A stretch of DNA of 64,000 bases from Magnetospirillum sp. 15-1 (GTDB lineage Bacteria; Pseudomonadota; Alphaproteobacteria; Rhodospirillales; Magnetospirillaceae), in contig NZ_FXXN01000026.1 in the NCBI RefSeq assembly GCF_900184795.1, positions 502,064 through 566,063 of the forward strand. The letters are read 5' to 3'. The notes under the pieces are model-generated. The model saw nothing but the letters and a program-made list of their open reading frames with translations. It was not told the DNA's origin and ran no database searches. Of the stretch, positions 26,854-34,453 are shown piece by piece. The position numbers and the translations under genes are program-made. The stretch's first letter is position 1. Every line of letters begins with the position of its first letter.

Positions 26854-29388
26854 CTGAACGTCATTGCCAGGTCATACCGGCCGCTGGCCTTCACGACGGC
26901 GGTACTGCTGGTCGTCTGGGTCAGCGGCGCCCTGCTCGCCTGGCGGGACCGGAGCGATTCGCTCAACGACAGCGGCCGCCTGACCGCGGCGCTGACCCGC
27001 GTGGTGGCCGAGCGCATATCCGGCTCGCTCCGCGGCGTCGATCAGCTGTTCCAGGAAACGGCGGCCCGTTCCCTGGACGGCACCAATCCAGCGGACCTGC
27101 TGGCCCTGATGAGCTATCGCAGCGGCGCCTTCCCCGAGGTCCGCACCGTCTTTCTCATCGGCACCGACGGCCGCGTCAAGCTCAGCACCCTGGCCTCCAT
27201 GGTGGGCGTCGATCTCCGCAACCGCCCCTATTTCGAGGCGGCGACCAAGGCACCGTTCCATGCCGGCCTGATCGTCGCGCCTCCCACCGTCAGTCCCATC
27301 ACCGGCCGGCTCGGCCTGGTGGTGGCGCGGCCGATCATCAGCCCGGTGGGGACCTTCGCCGGCGTGGTGGCGGCGGCCCTGAACCCGGAATTCTTCTCCG
27401 AAACGCTGAGCGGCGTGGTCGAGGGCGAGATCGACCGGGCGGTGATCACCAATCTGGACGGCGACGTGCTGGCCCGCCTGCCCGATCCCGGCCGCCACAT
27501 GGGCAGTTCCATCCGCTCCGGCCCGCTGTTCACCCAGCATCTGCCCAAGGCCCGCACCGGCACCTTCATCGCCCCCAGCATCTTCGACGGCATGGAGCGT
27601 CTGGCGTCCTATCAGGTGCTGGAGCGGCATCCCATCGTGATCTCGGTGGGCATCACCACCCGGGCGGCGCTGCGGCGCTGGACCATCAACACGCTGATCA
27701 TGGGCGGCGCCGGCCTGTTATTCTCCGCCCTGCTCCTGGCGGCCACGATCCTGCTGGAACGGCGCGAGCGCGAACGCCACAGGGCCGAGGCGGCGCTGAA
27801 GGCCAGCGAGGAGAGCTACCGCATCCTGGTCAACGACCAGGACGACCTGATCCACCGCTACGCCCCCGATACCACGCTGCTGACCGTCAACCGGGCCTAT
27901 GCCCGCTTCTACGGCGAGCAGCCCGATCAACTGATCGGCCGCAAGTGGATCGCCTTCATCCCCGAGGAGGAACGTCCCTTCATCCTGTCCTGTCTGCAGT
28001 CCCTGAACCACGTCCAGCCCTATCGCGAGGACCATCGCCGGGTGGTGATGCCCGATGGGCAGGAGCGCTGGATCGAATGGCGGACCACGGCGCTGTACGA
28101 CACGCTGGACAACCTGACCGGCTATCAGACGGTCGGACGCGACGTTACCGATTCCCACCGGGCCCAGCAGGCCATTTCGGAACGCGAGGAGCTTTACAGC
28201 CAGAGTTTCCACCGCAACCCGGCCATCAAGCTGCTGATCGACCCCAAGACCGGCGCCATCACCGATGCCAACGATTCCGCGGCGCTGTTCTACGGCTATC
28301 CCGTCGAAGTGCTGAAGCGGATGCAGATCAGCGACATCAACATCGCCACGCCCGAGGAGATCGAGCGGGAGATGGCGGCGGTGGAGCACGAGGGGCGCAA
28401 GTTCCTGCGCTTCCGGCACCGCCTGTCCTCGGGCGATATCCGCGACGTGGAGGTTTACACCTCCCCGCTGCACGTGGGCGGCCGCGCCTATCTCAGCAGC
28501 ATCGTGGTCGACGTCTCCGACCGCAACCGCTTCGAGGCGGAGTTGCAGGCCAGGACCGCCGAACTGGCCCGCTCAAACGCCGAGCTGGAGCAGTTCGCCT
28601 ACGTGGCCTCCCATGACCTGCGCCAGCCGCTGCGCATGGTCAGTTCCTACGTCACCCTGATGGAACGCCGCCTGGGTGATCGCCTGGACGACACATCGCG
28701 CGAATTCATCGGCTATACCGTCTCGGGCGTGAAGCGCATGGATGCCCTGATCAAGGGGCTGCTGGACTACTCGCGGGTCGGGCGCGGCAGCGAGGATTTC
28801 ACCGATGTGAACCTGGAGGACACCGTCACCACCGCCTGCGCCAATCTCGGCCTGGACGACGGCGGCGGCGGCGAGGCCTCGGTGACCGTCGAATCCCCGC
28901 TGCCCACCCTCCCCGGCATTCCCAGCGAGTTGGCCCGGCTGTTCCAGAACCTGATCGGCAACGCGGTCAAGTACCGCCACCCCGACCGCCGGCCCGAAAT
29001 CAGGATCGGCGCCCGGCGCGAAGGCCCCGACTGGGTGATTGCCGTCGAGGATAACGGCATGGGGATCGGACCCGAGCATTTCGAGCGCATCTTCGGAATG
29101 TTCCAGCGCCTGCACGGCGAGGGGGAATACGAAGGTACCGGCATCGGTCTGGCCATCTGCCGCAAGATCGTCACCACCCACCACGGACGCATCTGGGTGG
29201 AGTCCGAGGAAGGCCGGGGCTGTCGCTTCCTGGTGGCGCTGCCGGCCTGCCGCGAGGCCCCTACCCCCTCGGCATCCCAAGGACTTCCGGCATCCCAAAG
29301 CCTTCCGATACCCCAAAGCCTTCCGATACCCCAAGGCCTTCCGATACCCCAAGGCCTTCCGATACCCCAAGGCCTTCCGATACATTGA
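26854..29388 (+). CDS. Cache/PAS sensor histidine kinase, probable CTG start
   Basis: About 844 residues if started at CTG 26854. The first helix (LAFTTAVLLVVWVSGALLAW) lies in frame upstream of the first conventional start (GTG 27001) and is needed for membrane insertion. AGGGGGA lies just before the CTG. Domains: TM1, periplasmic dCache-like domain (~50-270), TM2 (MGGAGLLFSALLLAATILL), PAS1 and PAS2, HisKA with His in YVASHDLRQPLRMVSS, and HATPase (NLIGNAVKYRH, DNGMGIG, GTGIGLAICRK). The phytochrome-like HisKA type is usual in soluble-light/redox kinases. The C-terminus ends in a six-residue repeat. No response regulator is adjacent. Confidence 0.83.
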   Translation: MNVIARSYRPLAFTTAVLLVVWVSGALLAWRDRSDSLNDSGRLTAALTRVVAERISGSLRGVDQLFQETAARSLDGTNPADLLALMSYRSGAFPEVRTVFLIGTDGRVKLSTLASMVGVDLRNRPYFEAATKAPFHAGLIVAPPTVSPITGRLGLVVARPIISPVGTFAGVVAAALNPEFFSETLSGVVEGEIDRAVITNLDGDVLARLPDPGRHMGSSIRSGPLFTQHLPKARTGTFIAPSIFDGMERLASYQVLERHPIVISVGITTRAALRRWTINTLIMGGAGLLFSALLLAATILLERRERERHRAEAALKASEESYRILVNDQDDLIHRYAPDTTLLTVNRAYARFYGEQPDQLIGRKWIAFIPEEERPFILSCLQSLNHVQPYREDHRRVVMPDGQERWIEWRTTALYDTLDNLTGYQTVGRDVTDSHRAQQAISEREELYSQSFHRNPAIKLLIDPKTGAITDANDSAALFYGYPVEVLKRMQISDINIATPEEIEREMAAVEHEGRKFLRFRHRLSSGDIRDVEVYTSPLHVGGRAYLSSIVVDVSDRNRFEAELQARTAELARSNAELEQFAYVASHDLRQPLRMVSSYVTLMERRLGDRLDDTSREFIGYTVSGVKRMDALIKGLLDYSRVGRGSEDFTDVNLEDTVTTACANLGLDDGGGGEASVTVESPLPTLPGIPSELARLFQNLIGNAVKYRHPDRRPEIRIGARREGPDWVIAVEDNGMGIGPEHFERIFGMFQRLHGEGEYEGTGIGLAICRKIVTTHHGRIWVESEEGRGCRFLVALPACREAPTPSASQGLPASQSLPIPQSLPIPQGLPIPQGLPIPQGLPIH
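29271..29378 (+). repeat. 18-bp tandem repeat at the kinase C-terminus
   Basis: Six consecutive 18-bp units, consensus GATACCCCAAGGCCTTCC; the last three are identical and the first two diverge. They encode six copies of a hexapeptide PQGLPI. The period is a multiple of three, so changes in copy number would keep the reading frame. Confidence 0.9.
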
Positions 29389-29443
29389 CGACGCCGGCCA
29401 ATTGGGCGACTCTCATTTCCGCGTCCAGAAGGAGTTTCCGGCC

Positions 29444-29650
29444 ATGAAGGTCGCGGCCATTTCGTTCAACGACAACCACAGCCTGAGCATGGACGTGGAA
29501 GGGGTCAGCTATATCGGCGCCGCCCAGCCCATGGAACTGGAAGACGGCACCTGGTTCCTTGAACTGCTGATCCGCACCGGCAACGGCACCATCGCCCTGC
29601 AACTGGTGGCCGATTCACCGGAAAAGTTGGACATCACGCGCTACGAATAG
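29444..29650 (+). CDS. Small hypothetical protein (68 residues)
   Basis: A 68-residue acidic protein starting MKVAAISFNDNHSLSMDVEG, with a good AAGGAG ribosome-binding site 8 nt before the ATG. Beta-rich, no Cys, no signal or membrane segment; family unknown. Its stop lies 3 bp from the displaced 3' end of holC, so before the element inserted the two genes were convergent neighbours. Confidence 0.72.
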   Translation: MKVAAISFNDNHSLSMDVEGVSYIGAAQPMELEDGTWFLELLIRTGNGTIALQLVADSPEKLDITRYE

Positions 29651-29653
29651 CGC

Positions 29654-29708
29654 CTACCCCCGCGCCTTCTCTTCCCAGCCGCCGCGTTCGGTCTGCTGGT
29701 AGTAAACC
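29654..29708 (-). pseudogene. holC: Displaced 3' end of holC (attL side)
   Basis: On the minus strand this stretch reads YYQQTERGGWEEKARG then stop. That is the natural continuation of HolC up to the YYQQ shared with the intact gene 3 kb away, whose C-terminus now reads YYQQNFSGGWEEKSRT. It is the original end of holC, cut off by integration of the element. Confidence 0.85.
29694..29708. repeat. attL core repeat
   Basis: TGCTGGTAGTAAACC; identical copy at 32776-32790. Corresponds to the HolC codons for VYYQQ on the minus strand. Confidence 0.85.
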
Positions 29709-29761
29709 GCATTGCGATTTTTCATGTCTATTTTCAATGAGTTACAGCGCTAAATAGTTAA

Positions 29762-29780
29762 CTGTGTAAAAACTGTGTAT
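29762..29780. promoter_or_regulatory. Left arm-type repeat of the element
   Basis: CTGTGTAAAAACTGTGTAT: two CTGTGTA heptamers spaced 11 bp apart, 54 bp inside the left core. The same 19-mer with one change lies near the right end. Such paired sites are typical integrase arm-binding sites; binding is inferred. Confidence 0.6.
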
Positions 29781-29858
29781 TAGTATTTACTAATTTATAT
29801 AATTCGTATTAATTTTGCCCCTTCAGACCACAACAGAACCCAACTTACATCATGTAAG

Positions 29859-30011
29859 TCCGCCGACAAACCGCTCCGCATGGATGTGCGGCTGGTGGCG
29901 CTCAATCTCGGCACCAGCCCCGAAATGGTCCACCGCCATTACGGCCACGACAACACCAAGAGCCGGACATCAGAGTTCGCCGATGTGTGGCTGACGAAGG
30001 AGGAGAGGTGA
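29859..30011 (+). pseudogene. C-terminal remnant of a tyrosine recombinase
   Basis: An open frame ending at TGA 30009-30011 reads LRMDVRLVALNLGTSPEMV then HRHYGHDNTKSR. This is the C-terminal catalytic part of a phage-type integrase, with the active Tyr in HRHYGH. There is no upstream catalytic domain, so it is a truncated leftover on the opposite strand to the intact integrase. It is flanked by two ATGTAAG copies. Confidence 0.7.
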
Positions 30012-30165
30012 GGGGAATTTACTTGATGTAAGCCCCCAAGGCATTATCGTCGATAACGAGCAAGATGCTTGACACTCGACACCAGAAGATGAGTTTCGAG
30101 GCGCTTCACTCCTATATCAGCCGCCATGCGACGAAATATCCATGAGGATCGGGAGCCTATAGACC

Positions 30166-31047
30166 ATGACCATGGACCCGCGTCCTATTGAGCAGCAGCT
30201 TCACCATGCCAAGGCAAAGCGATTTCGCAGAATCCAGCAGAACTTCAAAGCGGTCCGCCCAGATGGCCGGAGCGCGAGCTTTTTCATCGCGGAGATTTCT
30301 CGGTCGATCGATGCGGGCCTTCTGCTCTCAGCTATCGTCCTCTCGACCACATTGCTCGAACTTTGGCTTCGAGATCTGTTGGGAACCCAGGTGTCCAGGC
30401 GCAACGCGGCCATTACAGGGCGAGCCGACCTGGCAAAAATAGATAAAGAACTCGAAGGATCTGATGGAACCGGACGCGGCCATATGTTTGCGGAGAGTGT
30501 CGATGACCTCTACAGGTATGACGTTATAAATTTGATGGAGAAAAATTGGCTCAACAACTTCTATCGATCTGTTCGTGTACCATTTCATCACGGGCTCAGT
30601 GGGCGCCTAGTCTCTCGGAAAGTGCTGGATGGTGACGATGAATTGGACACTGAAATATTGGAGGGTGATGGGGAGATGGCGTATTTCCTCAATGAATTAT
30701 TGAATGACCCCAAGAAGAGGTCCCGACAGTTGGAGGTACTGGCACGACCTGAGCGGCAAGTGGTTCCTCGAACTCCGCTATGCCAACACCGTGCTGAGCC
30801 TCGCCAAGGACCAGAACGCCATCGAGATCGGGACCAAGGACAAGCTGGTTCCGACGATCCAGACGGTGATCGACGCCGTGAAGGCGGGCGAGTTGGATGC
30901 CGCGATGAACGCGGCGCTCGCATCGCGCAAGAAGCCCGGCAAGGCCGCTTAAGGTTCAACTGCCGTGCGTGGCGACATGCACGGCAGAGCCATGATGGTT
31001 CGGCTTACTCTTCCGCAAAATATCATCCCGAACAACGCCCCCGCTAA
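30166..31047 (+). CDS. Low-GC cargo gene, HEPN-like motif, chimeric tail
   Basis: Open frame of 293 residues. The first ~185 residues use AT-rich codons unlike the host and look like one protein: a basic N-terminus, a hydrophobic helix (AGLLLSAIVLSTTLLELWL) and RSVRVPFHHGLSGRLV, which has the R-x4-H spacing and HG context of HEPN-type or RNase-like helical proteins. The remainder reads out of frame through a DUF6641-like fragment, so the tail is probably not ancestral. A defence or toxin role would fit a mobile element but is only a hypothesis. Confidence 0.55.
   Translation: MTMDPRPIEQQLHHAKAKRFRRIQQNFKAVRPDGRSASFFIAEISRSIDAGLLLSAIVLSTTLLELWLRDLLGTQVSRRNAAITGRADLAKIDKELEGSDGTGRGHMFAESVDDLYRYDVINLMEKNWLNNFYRSVRVPFHHGLSGRLVSRKVLDGDDELDTEILEGDGEMAYFLNELLNDPKKRSRQLEVLARPERQVVPRTPLCQHRAEPRQGPERHRDRDQGQAGSDDPDGDRRREGGRVGCRDERGARIAQEARQGRLRFNCRAWRHARQSHDGSAYSSAKYHPEQRPR
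30704..30952 (+). pseudogene. DUF6641-like C-terminal fragment
   Basis: In another frame than the cargo gene, host-like GC-rich codons encode YWHDLSGKWFLELRYANTVL followed by a stretch ending KAGELDAAMNAALASRKKPG. This resembles the C-terminal half of DUF6641 proteins common on Rhodospirillales mobile elements. No N-terminal half is present. The composition changes sharply near 30715. A 9-bp-stem hairpin (30960-30987) follows the stop. Confidence 0.55.
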
Positions 31048-31220
31048 CTCCTTGCGTGAAGTACCTGGAGAGCGGTCCGTACGTTTCCGCAAAACAGTCA
31101 GCAAATACGCCACTCTGCCCTCGCCACGCTCCCCAAAGACGTGTATCCGGGATGGGCCTTGCGCCCGTTGCGCTGCTATAGCGGCGGGCCGCGCTGAGCG
31201 TCTACGGGGAAAAACACAGT
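30953..31220. other. Non-coding gap inside the element
   Basis: 268 bp between the DUF6641 fragment and the integrase stop. It holds a hairpin CTGCCGTGC...GCACGGCAG at 30960-30987. I see no convincing gene. Confidence 0.5.
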
Positions 31221-32618
31221 CTATTCCTCATCCTCGGCCAGGACCAAATAGGGAAATCGCTGCCCCTTCGGTTTCGACTTTTCCGTCTTTCTTCCGGCCT
31301 TCCGAGCCGCATCAACGAGCTGCTCGACGGTTCCGGTCTTCGGTTTGAATTCGGGCTTCACATGCGTCAACTCCTTGGCCTTGGCGCTGTTCCTCGCATG
31401 CTTGTAGTGGTGTTTGATCATCTGCACCGAGGTGCCCATGTTCTCCGACAGGTCGAAGACATTGACATCGCCTTCCATGAGACGGGTATCGGCATAGGTG
31501 TGGCGAAGGGAATACGGTGTCCGCTTCTGGTTCGTCCGTCCGATCCGCAGATCGGCGTCCTTCTCAAGATAAAGGTCTTCGAGCATCCGGGAGAAGGTGG
31601 CGCTGGGCACCCCGAGCTTCTCTCCGTGCTCATTGATGAACAGGAAGTCGTTCGGGCCAGTCGCGATTTCCCGCTTTCTCAGCCGCCGGATGGCATCCGC
31701 GACCTCGGGCATGGCCACCACGTCCCGCTCCCCGGTCTTGCCTTCATTGAGGTCGAGGATGACCATTTCCTCGCCGTTGGCGGCGTCCTGAATGTGGATG
31801 TCGCGGTTCTGGAGGTTCATCGCCTCGCCGGGGCGCATGCCGCTGTAATAGAGGAAGATGCAGTAATCCCGGAGATGCTCGCGGCGCTCCCGCGTTCTAC
31901 CGTTCACCGTCAAGGTGGGCCATTCCCACAGCCAGTCTTCCAGGATTTTCCATTCGTCCGAGGTGAAGCCGTCGCGCTTGGTCCGCTTCTTGAGGCTGAC
32001 GCTGAAGGTCGCCTTGGGGCGATCCTGGTAGCGGATGTACCGCTTATCGACGGCATGATCCAAGATCTGGTTGAGGATCTGCATTTCGTGCATCACCGTC
32101 GTTGGCGCGATGGGAGTGCCACGATAGGAACTTTGTGCCAGCCGCCAGTTGATGTAGCCCTTGGCGATCTCGGTGGTGAGCCGCCCGATGATCCGTATCC
32201 CGCATTCCCTGAAATAGCGTCGAAGCGGAATGGCCGAATGGACGGCGCGCTTGATGGCCGACTTACCGCGCGTGGGGTCCATCTTGACCTCCGCGACATA
32301 TTCCGAGATCACCTCGTCGAGGGTCTTGTCGAACAGCGATCCGACGTCACCCTTCTTCACGGCGTTCAGCACCGCGCCGTACTGCATCAAGGCCCATTGC
32401 TTGGCGGTGTCGATGTTCGTCGTCGGGGCGCCATCCTTTTCGCCCCCCTCGCGGAGAAGCTGGAATTTGTAGGGACGGAACCCCTTAACCTTGAGGGGGA
32501 AGCGGACGTACCAATTGTCCCCGGCGTCCTTGCGCTGATAGATCACCAGGCCGGGCCACTCAGGGAATGCGTATTTGGTCCGCATTCCCTTGCCCTTGGC
32601 TCGGCCTTTTTCCGGCAT
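31221..32618 (-). CDS. int: Tyrosine-type site-specific integrase
   Basis: A 465-residue recombinase. The N-terminal and core-binding regions (to ~residue 210) precede the catalytic domain: Arg in YSGMRPGEAMNL, Lys in LNEGKTGERDVV, box II YSLRHTYADTR and the nucleophile Tyr in MIKHHYKHAR. The usual first His of box II (HxLRH) is Tyr here, and the second His/Trp position is Thr (MGTSVQ). Both variants occur in this type of integrase. Its start faces the right att site 118 bp from the new holC end, which is how integrases usually sit in elements that target gene 3' ends. Confidence 0.92.
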   Translation of the reverse strand: MPEKGRAKGKGMRTKYAFPEWPGLVIYQRKDAGDNWYVRFPLKVKGFRPYKFQLLREGGEKDGAPTTNIDTAKQWALMQYGAVLNAVKKGDVGSLFDKTLDEVISEYVAEVKMDPTRGKSAIKRAVHSAIPLRRYFRECGIRIIGRLTTEIAKGYINWRLAQSSYRGTPIAPTTVMHEMQILNQILDHAVDKRYIRYQDRPKATFSVSLKKRTKRDGFTSDEWKILEDWLWEWPTLTVNGRTRERREHLRDYCIFLYYSGMRPGEAMNLQNRDIHIQDAANGEEMVILDLNEGKTGERDVVAMPEVADAIRRLRKREIATGPNDFLFINEHGEKLGVPSATFSRMLEDLYLEKDADLRIGRTNQKRTPYSLRHTYADTRLMEGDVNVFDLSENMGTSVQMIKHHYKHARNSAKAKELTHVKPEFKPKTGTVEQLVDAARKAGRKTEKSKPKGQRFPYLVLAEDEE

Positions 32619-32663
32619 TTACAACCTTTAATTGCTAATTACTTAATGCGCACAACCGCATTT

Positions 32664-32682
32664 CTGTGTAGAAACTGTGTAT
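32664..32682. promoter_or_regulatory. Right arm-type repeat of the element
   Basis: CTGTGTAGAAACTGTGTAT, one base different from the left copy at 29762-29780 and in the same orientation, 94 bp inside the right core. Lies upstream of the integrase gene, so it may also regulate it. Confidence 0.6.
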
Positions 32683-32735
32683 AAAACAGTACTTTAACGC
32701 CCCTTTTTGGGCAATGTGTATGAATTGCTCTATCG

Positions 32736-33191
32736 CTAAGTCCTTGATTTTTCTTCCCATCCGCCGCTAAAATTTTGCTGGTAGTAAACCAGTTGATGCC
32801 CCTCGGCCTTCCAGCGTTTCCAGCGTTCGCGCGCCTTCTCCACCGCCTCGGGATCGTTGCCGTCGAACAGGTCCAGGCAGCGTTGGAATTCGGCCACTTT
32901 CTCCGACGCGGCACCGTCGCACATCACCAGGATGGTGGCGCCGTTGGGGTTTTCGTCGGTGTCGGTCAGCCAGATGGGCTGCTGCGCCGCCTCGCCGTCC
33001 CTGGCCGAGCCGTGAGGCAGCCAGGAATCCGGCTCGAAGGTCCACAGGCGGTCGTTCAGAACCTCCACCCGCTCGGCGGAACCGGCCAGCACCACGGCAC
33101 GGAAGCCGGCGGCCAGCGCCTTGTCCAGCAGCTTGGGCAATGCCTGTTCGAGCGGCAGGCGCATCAGGTGATAGAAGCCGATCTGGGTCAT
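32736..33191 (-). CDS. holC: DNA polymerase III chi subunit HolC, C-terminus replaced
   Basis: A 151-residue protein starting MTQIGFYHLMRLPLEQALPK, with VVLAGSAERVEVLNDRLWTF and the WLTDTDENPNGATILVMCDG segment typical of HolC. Chi links the clamp loader to single-strand binding protein. The last 12 residues (NFSGGWEEKSRT) are supplied by the integrated element and replace TERGGWEEKARG. An upstream ATG at 33200 is an alternative start. Confidence 0.92.
   Translation of the reverse strand: MTQIGFYHLMRLPLEQALPKLLDKALAAGFRAVVLAGSAERVEVLNDRLWTFEPDSWLPHGSARDGEAAQQPIWLTDTDENPNGATILVMCDGAASEKVAEFQRCLDLFDGNDPEAVEKARERWKRWKAEGHQLVYYQQNFSGGWEEKSRT
32776..32790. repeat. attR core repeat
   Basis: TGCTGGTAGTAAACC within the 3' part of holC; identical to the copy at 29694-29708. 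Confidence 0.85.
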
Positions 33192-33234
33192 GCCCCACAT
33201 TTACCATGGGAATGGCGTTCCGGCGAGCCGTGGG

Positions 33235-33240
33235 TATAAT
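33235..33240 (+). promoter_or_regulatory. -10 box TATAAT just before the GT2 gene
   Basis: Perfect TATAAT followed by CCC, 10 bp before ATG 33251. Transcription would start within a few bases of the ATG, giving a very short leader. No good -35 is visible. Confidence 0.4.
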
Positions 33241-33250
33241 CCCAGCCGTC

Positions 33251-34189
33251 ATGAAGATCGCCGTGATCATTCCCAGCTACAAGGTGACCCGCCACATGGA
33301 GGCGGTGCTGGCCGGCATTCCCCGATCCGTCACCCATATCCTGGTGGTCGACGATTGCTGCCCCGACGGTTCGGGCGAGGTGGCGGCCAGGGTCGCCGAT
33401 CCGCGCGTCGAGGTGATCCGCCATGCCGTCAACAAGGGCGTCGGCGGCGCGGTGGTCACCGGCTATGTCCGCGCCCTGGAACTGGGCTGCGACATCTGCG
33501 TCAAGATGGACGGCGACGGCCAGATGGACCCGGCGGAGCTGCCCAGGCTGATCGAGCCGCTGGCTTCGGGCCGCGTCGATTACACCAAGGGCAACCGCTT
33601 CCGCCACCTGCCCGAGCTGAAGGCCATGCCGCCGGTCCGCCTGATCGGTAATTCGGCGCTGTCCTTCCTGGTCAAGGCGGCGTCGGGCCAGTGGGGAGTG
33701 ATGGACCCCACCAACGGCTACACCGCCATCCATCGCCGGGCGCTGGAGGAATTGGACCTGGGCCGTCTGGCCGAGCGCTATTTCTTCGAAAGCGACATGC
33801 TGATCCAGTTGGGCATGGCCGGATTGCCGGTGGAGGACGTGGCCATGCCCGCCCGCTACGGCGACGAGGAATCCTCGCTGTCGGTGGTCAGCGTGCTGCG
33901 CGACTTCCCGCCGCTGCTGCTGAGGGGCTTCCTGAAGCGCCTGCTGTTCCGCTACTTCATCAGCGACTTCACCATCGCCTCGCTCTATCTGCTGATCGGC
34001 GTGCCGCTGCTGGCCTTCGGTCTGGCCGAGGGCATCGGGCAGTGGATCGCCTCGCTGGCCAGCGGCGTGCCGCGCACCGCCGGCACGGTCATGCTGGCCG
34101 CCATGCCGACCATCCTGGGCTTCCAGTTGCTGCTGCAGGCCATCGCCCACGACGTCCAGTCGGCGCCAAGGGCCCGTCCCGGGTCATAG
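33251..34189 (+). CDS. GT2-family glycosyltransferase (polyprenyl-phosphate type)
   Basis: A 312-residue enzyme. The GT-A fold opens with IAVIIPSYKVTRHMEAVLAG, then ILVVDDCCPDGSGEVA, and the metal-binding motif KMDGDGQMDP. Two C-terminal transmembrane helices follow (SDFTIASLYLLIGVPLLAFG and AGTVMLAAMPTILGFQLLLQ). This is the dolichol/undecaprenyl-phosphate sugar synthase architecture, which loads a sugar on a lipid carrier for surface polysaccharide work. Start 33251 was chosen to begin the fold. It is divergent from holC. Confidence 0.85.
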   Translation: MKIAVIIPSYKVTRHMEAVLAGIPRSVTHILVVDDCCPDGSGEVAARVADPRVEVIRHAVNKGVGGAVVTGYVRALELGCDICVKMDGDGQMDPAELPRLIEPLASGRVDYTKGNRFRHLPELKAMPPVRLIGNSALSFLVKAASGQWGVMDPTNGYTAIHRRALEELDLGRLAERYFFESDMLIQLGMAGLPVEDVAMPARYGDEESSLSVVSVLRDFPPLLLRGFLKRLLFRYFISDFTIASLYLLIGVPLLAFGLAEGIGQWIASLASGVPRTAGTVMLAAMPTILGFQLLLQAIAHDVQSAPRARPGS

Positions 34190-34203
34190 CCGCCTTCCGA
34201 CCA

Positions 34204-34421
34204 CGGCTGTCCGGTTTAATTTGAGGCGGCCGGACCGGAGTCATAAGACACGGAGAGCACGGATGCGGCGCTTCGCACCGCTCGCGGATGAACACGGGCA
34301 TGGCAGTTTCATAATCCGTGGCCGCGAAGCGGCATCCGGGTCCATCCGTGTCTATGAACGGCTGGACCCCGCCTTGGCTCAGCCCCTCGAACCTTTCGCC
34401 GAAAATTAAACCGGACAGCCG
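34204..34421. repeat. 218-bp element with 19-bp terminal inverted repeats
   Basis: CGGCTGTCCGGTTTAATTT at 34204-34222 is matched exactly in inverted orientation at 34403-34421. The interior has no convincing gene. It occupies the gap between the convergent GT2 and aminopeptidase genes. It looks like a MITE-type or REP-like repeat; no clear target duplication is visible. It could also fold into one large terminator-like stem. Confidence 0.6.
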
Positions 34422-34453
34422 CGCCTTCGAGCCTTCGTGGTGTGTCCTTGCCC

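Larger units (their letters stand above)
29694..32790. mobile_element. 3.08-kb integrative element in the 3' end of holC
   Basis: Bounded by 15-bp direct repeats TGCTGGTAGTAAACC at 29694-29708 and 32776-32790. Similarity around both copies extends over about 45 bp of holC coding sequence. Inside are a tyrosine integrase next to the right end, a low-GC gene with a HEPN-like motif, an integrase remnant and a DUF6641-like remnant. Both ends are AT-rich and carry the same paired repeat CTGTGTAnAAACTGTGTAT. Insertion left holC complete because the element carries a replacement 3' end. Confidence 0.85.

Noticed and set aside
29271..29378. CRISPR or intergenic repeat
   Set aside because: The 18-bp units have no spacers and lie in frame inside the kinase coding sequence.
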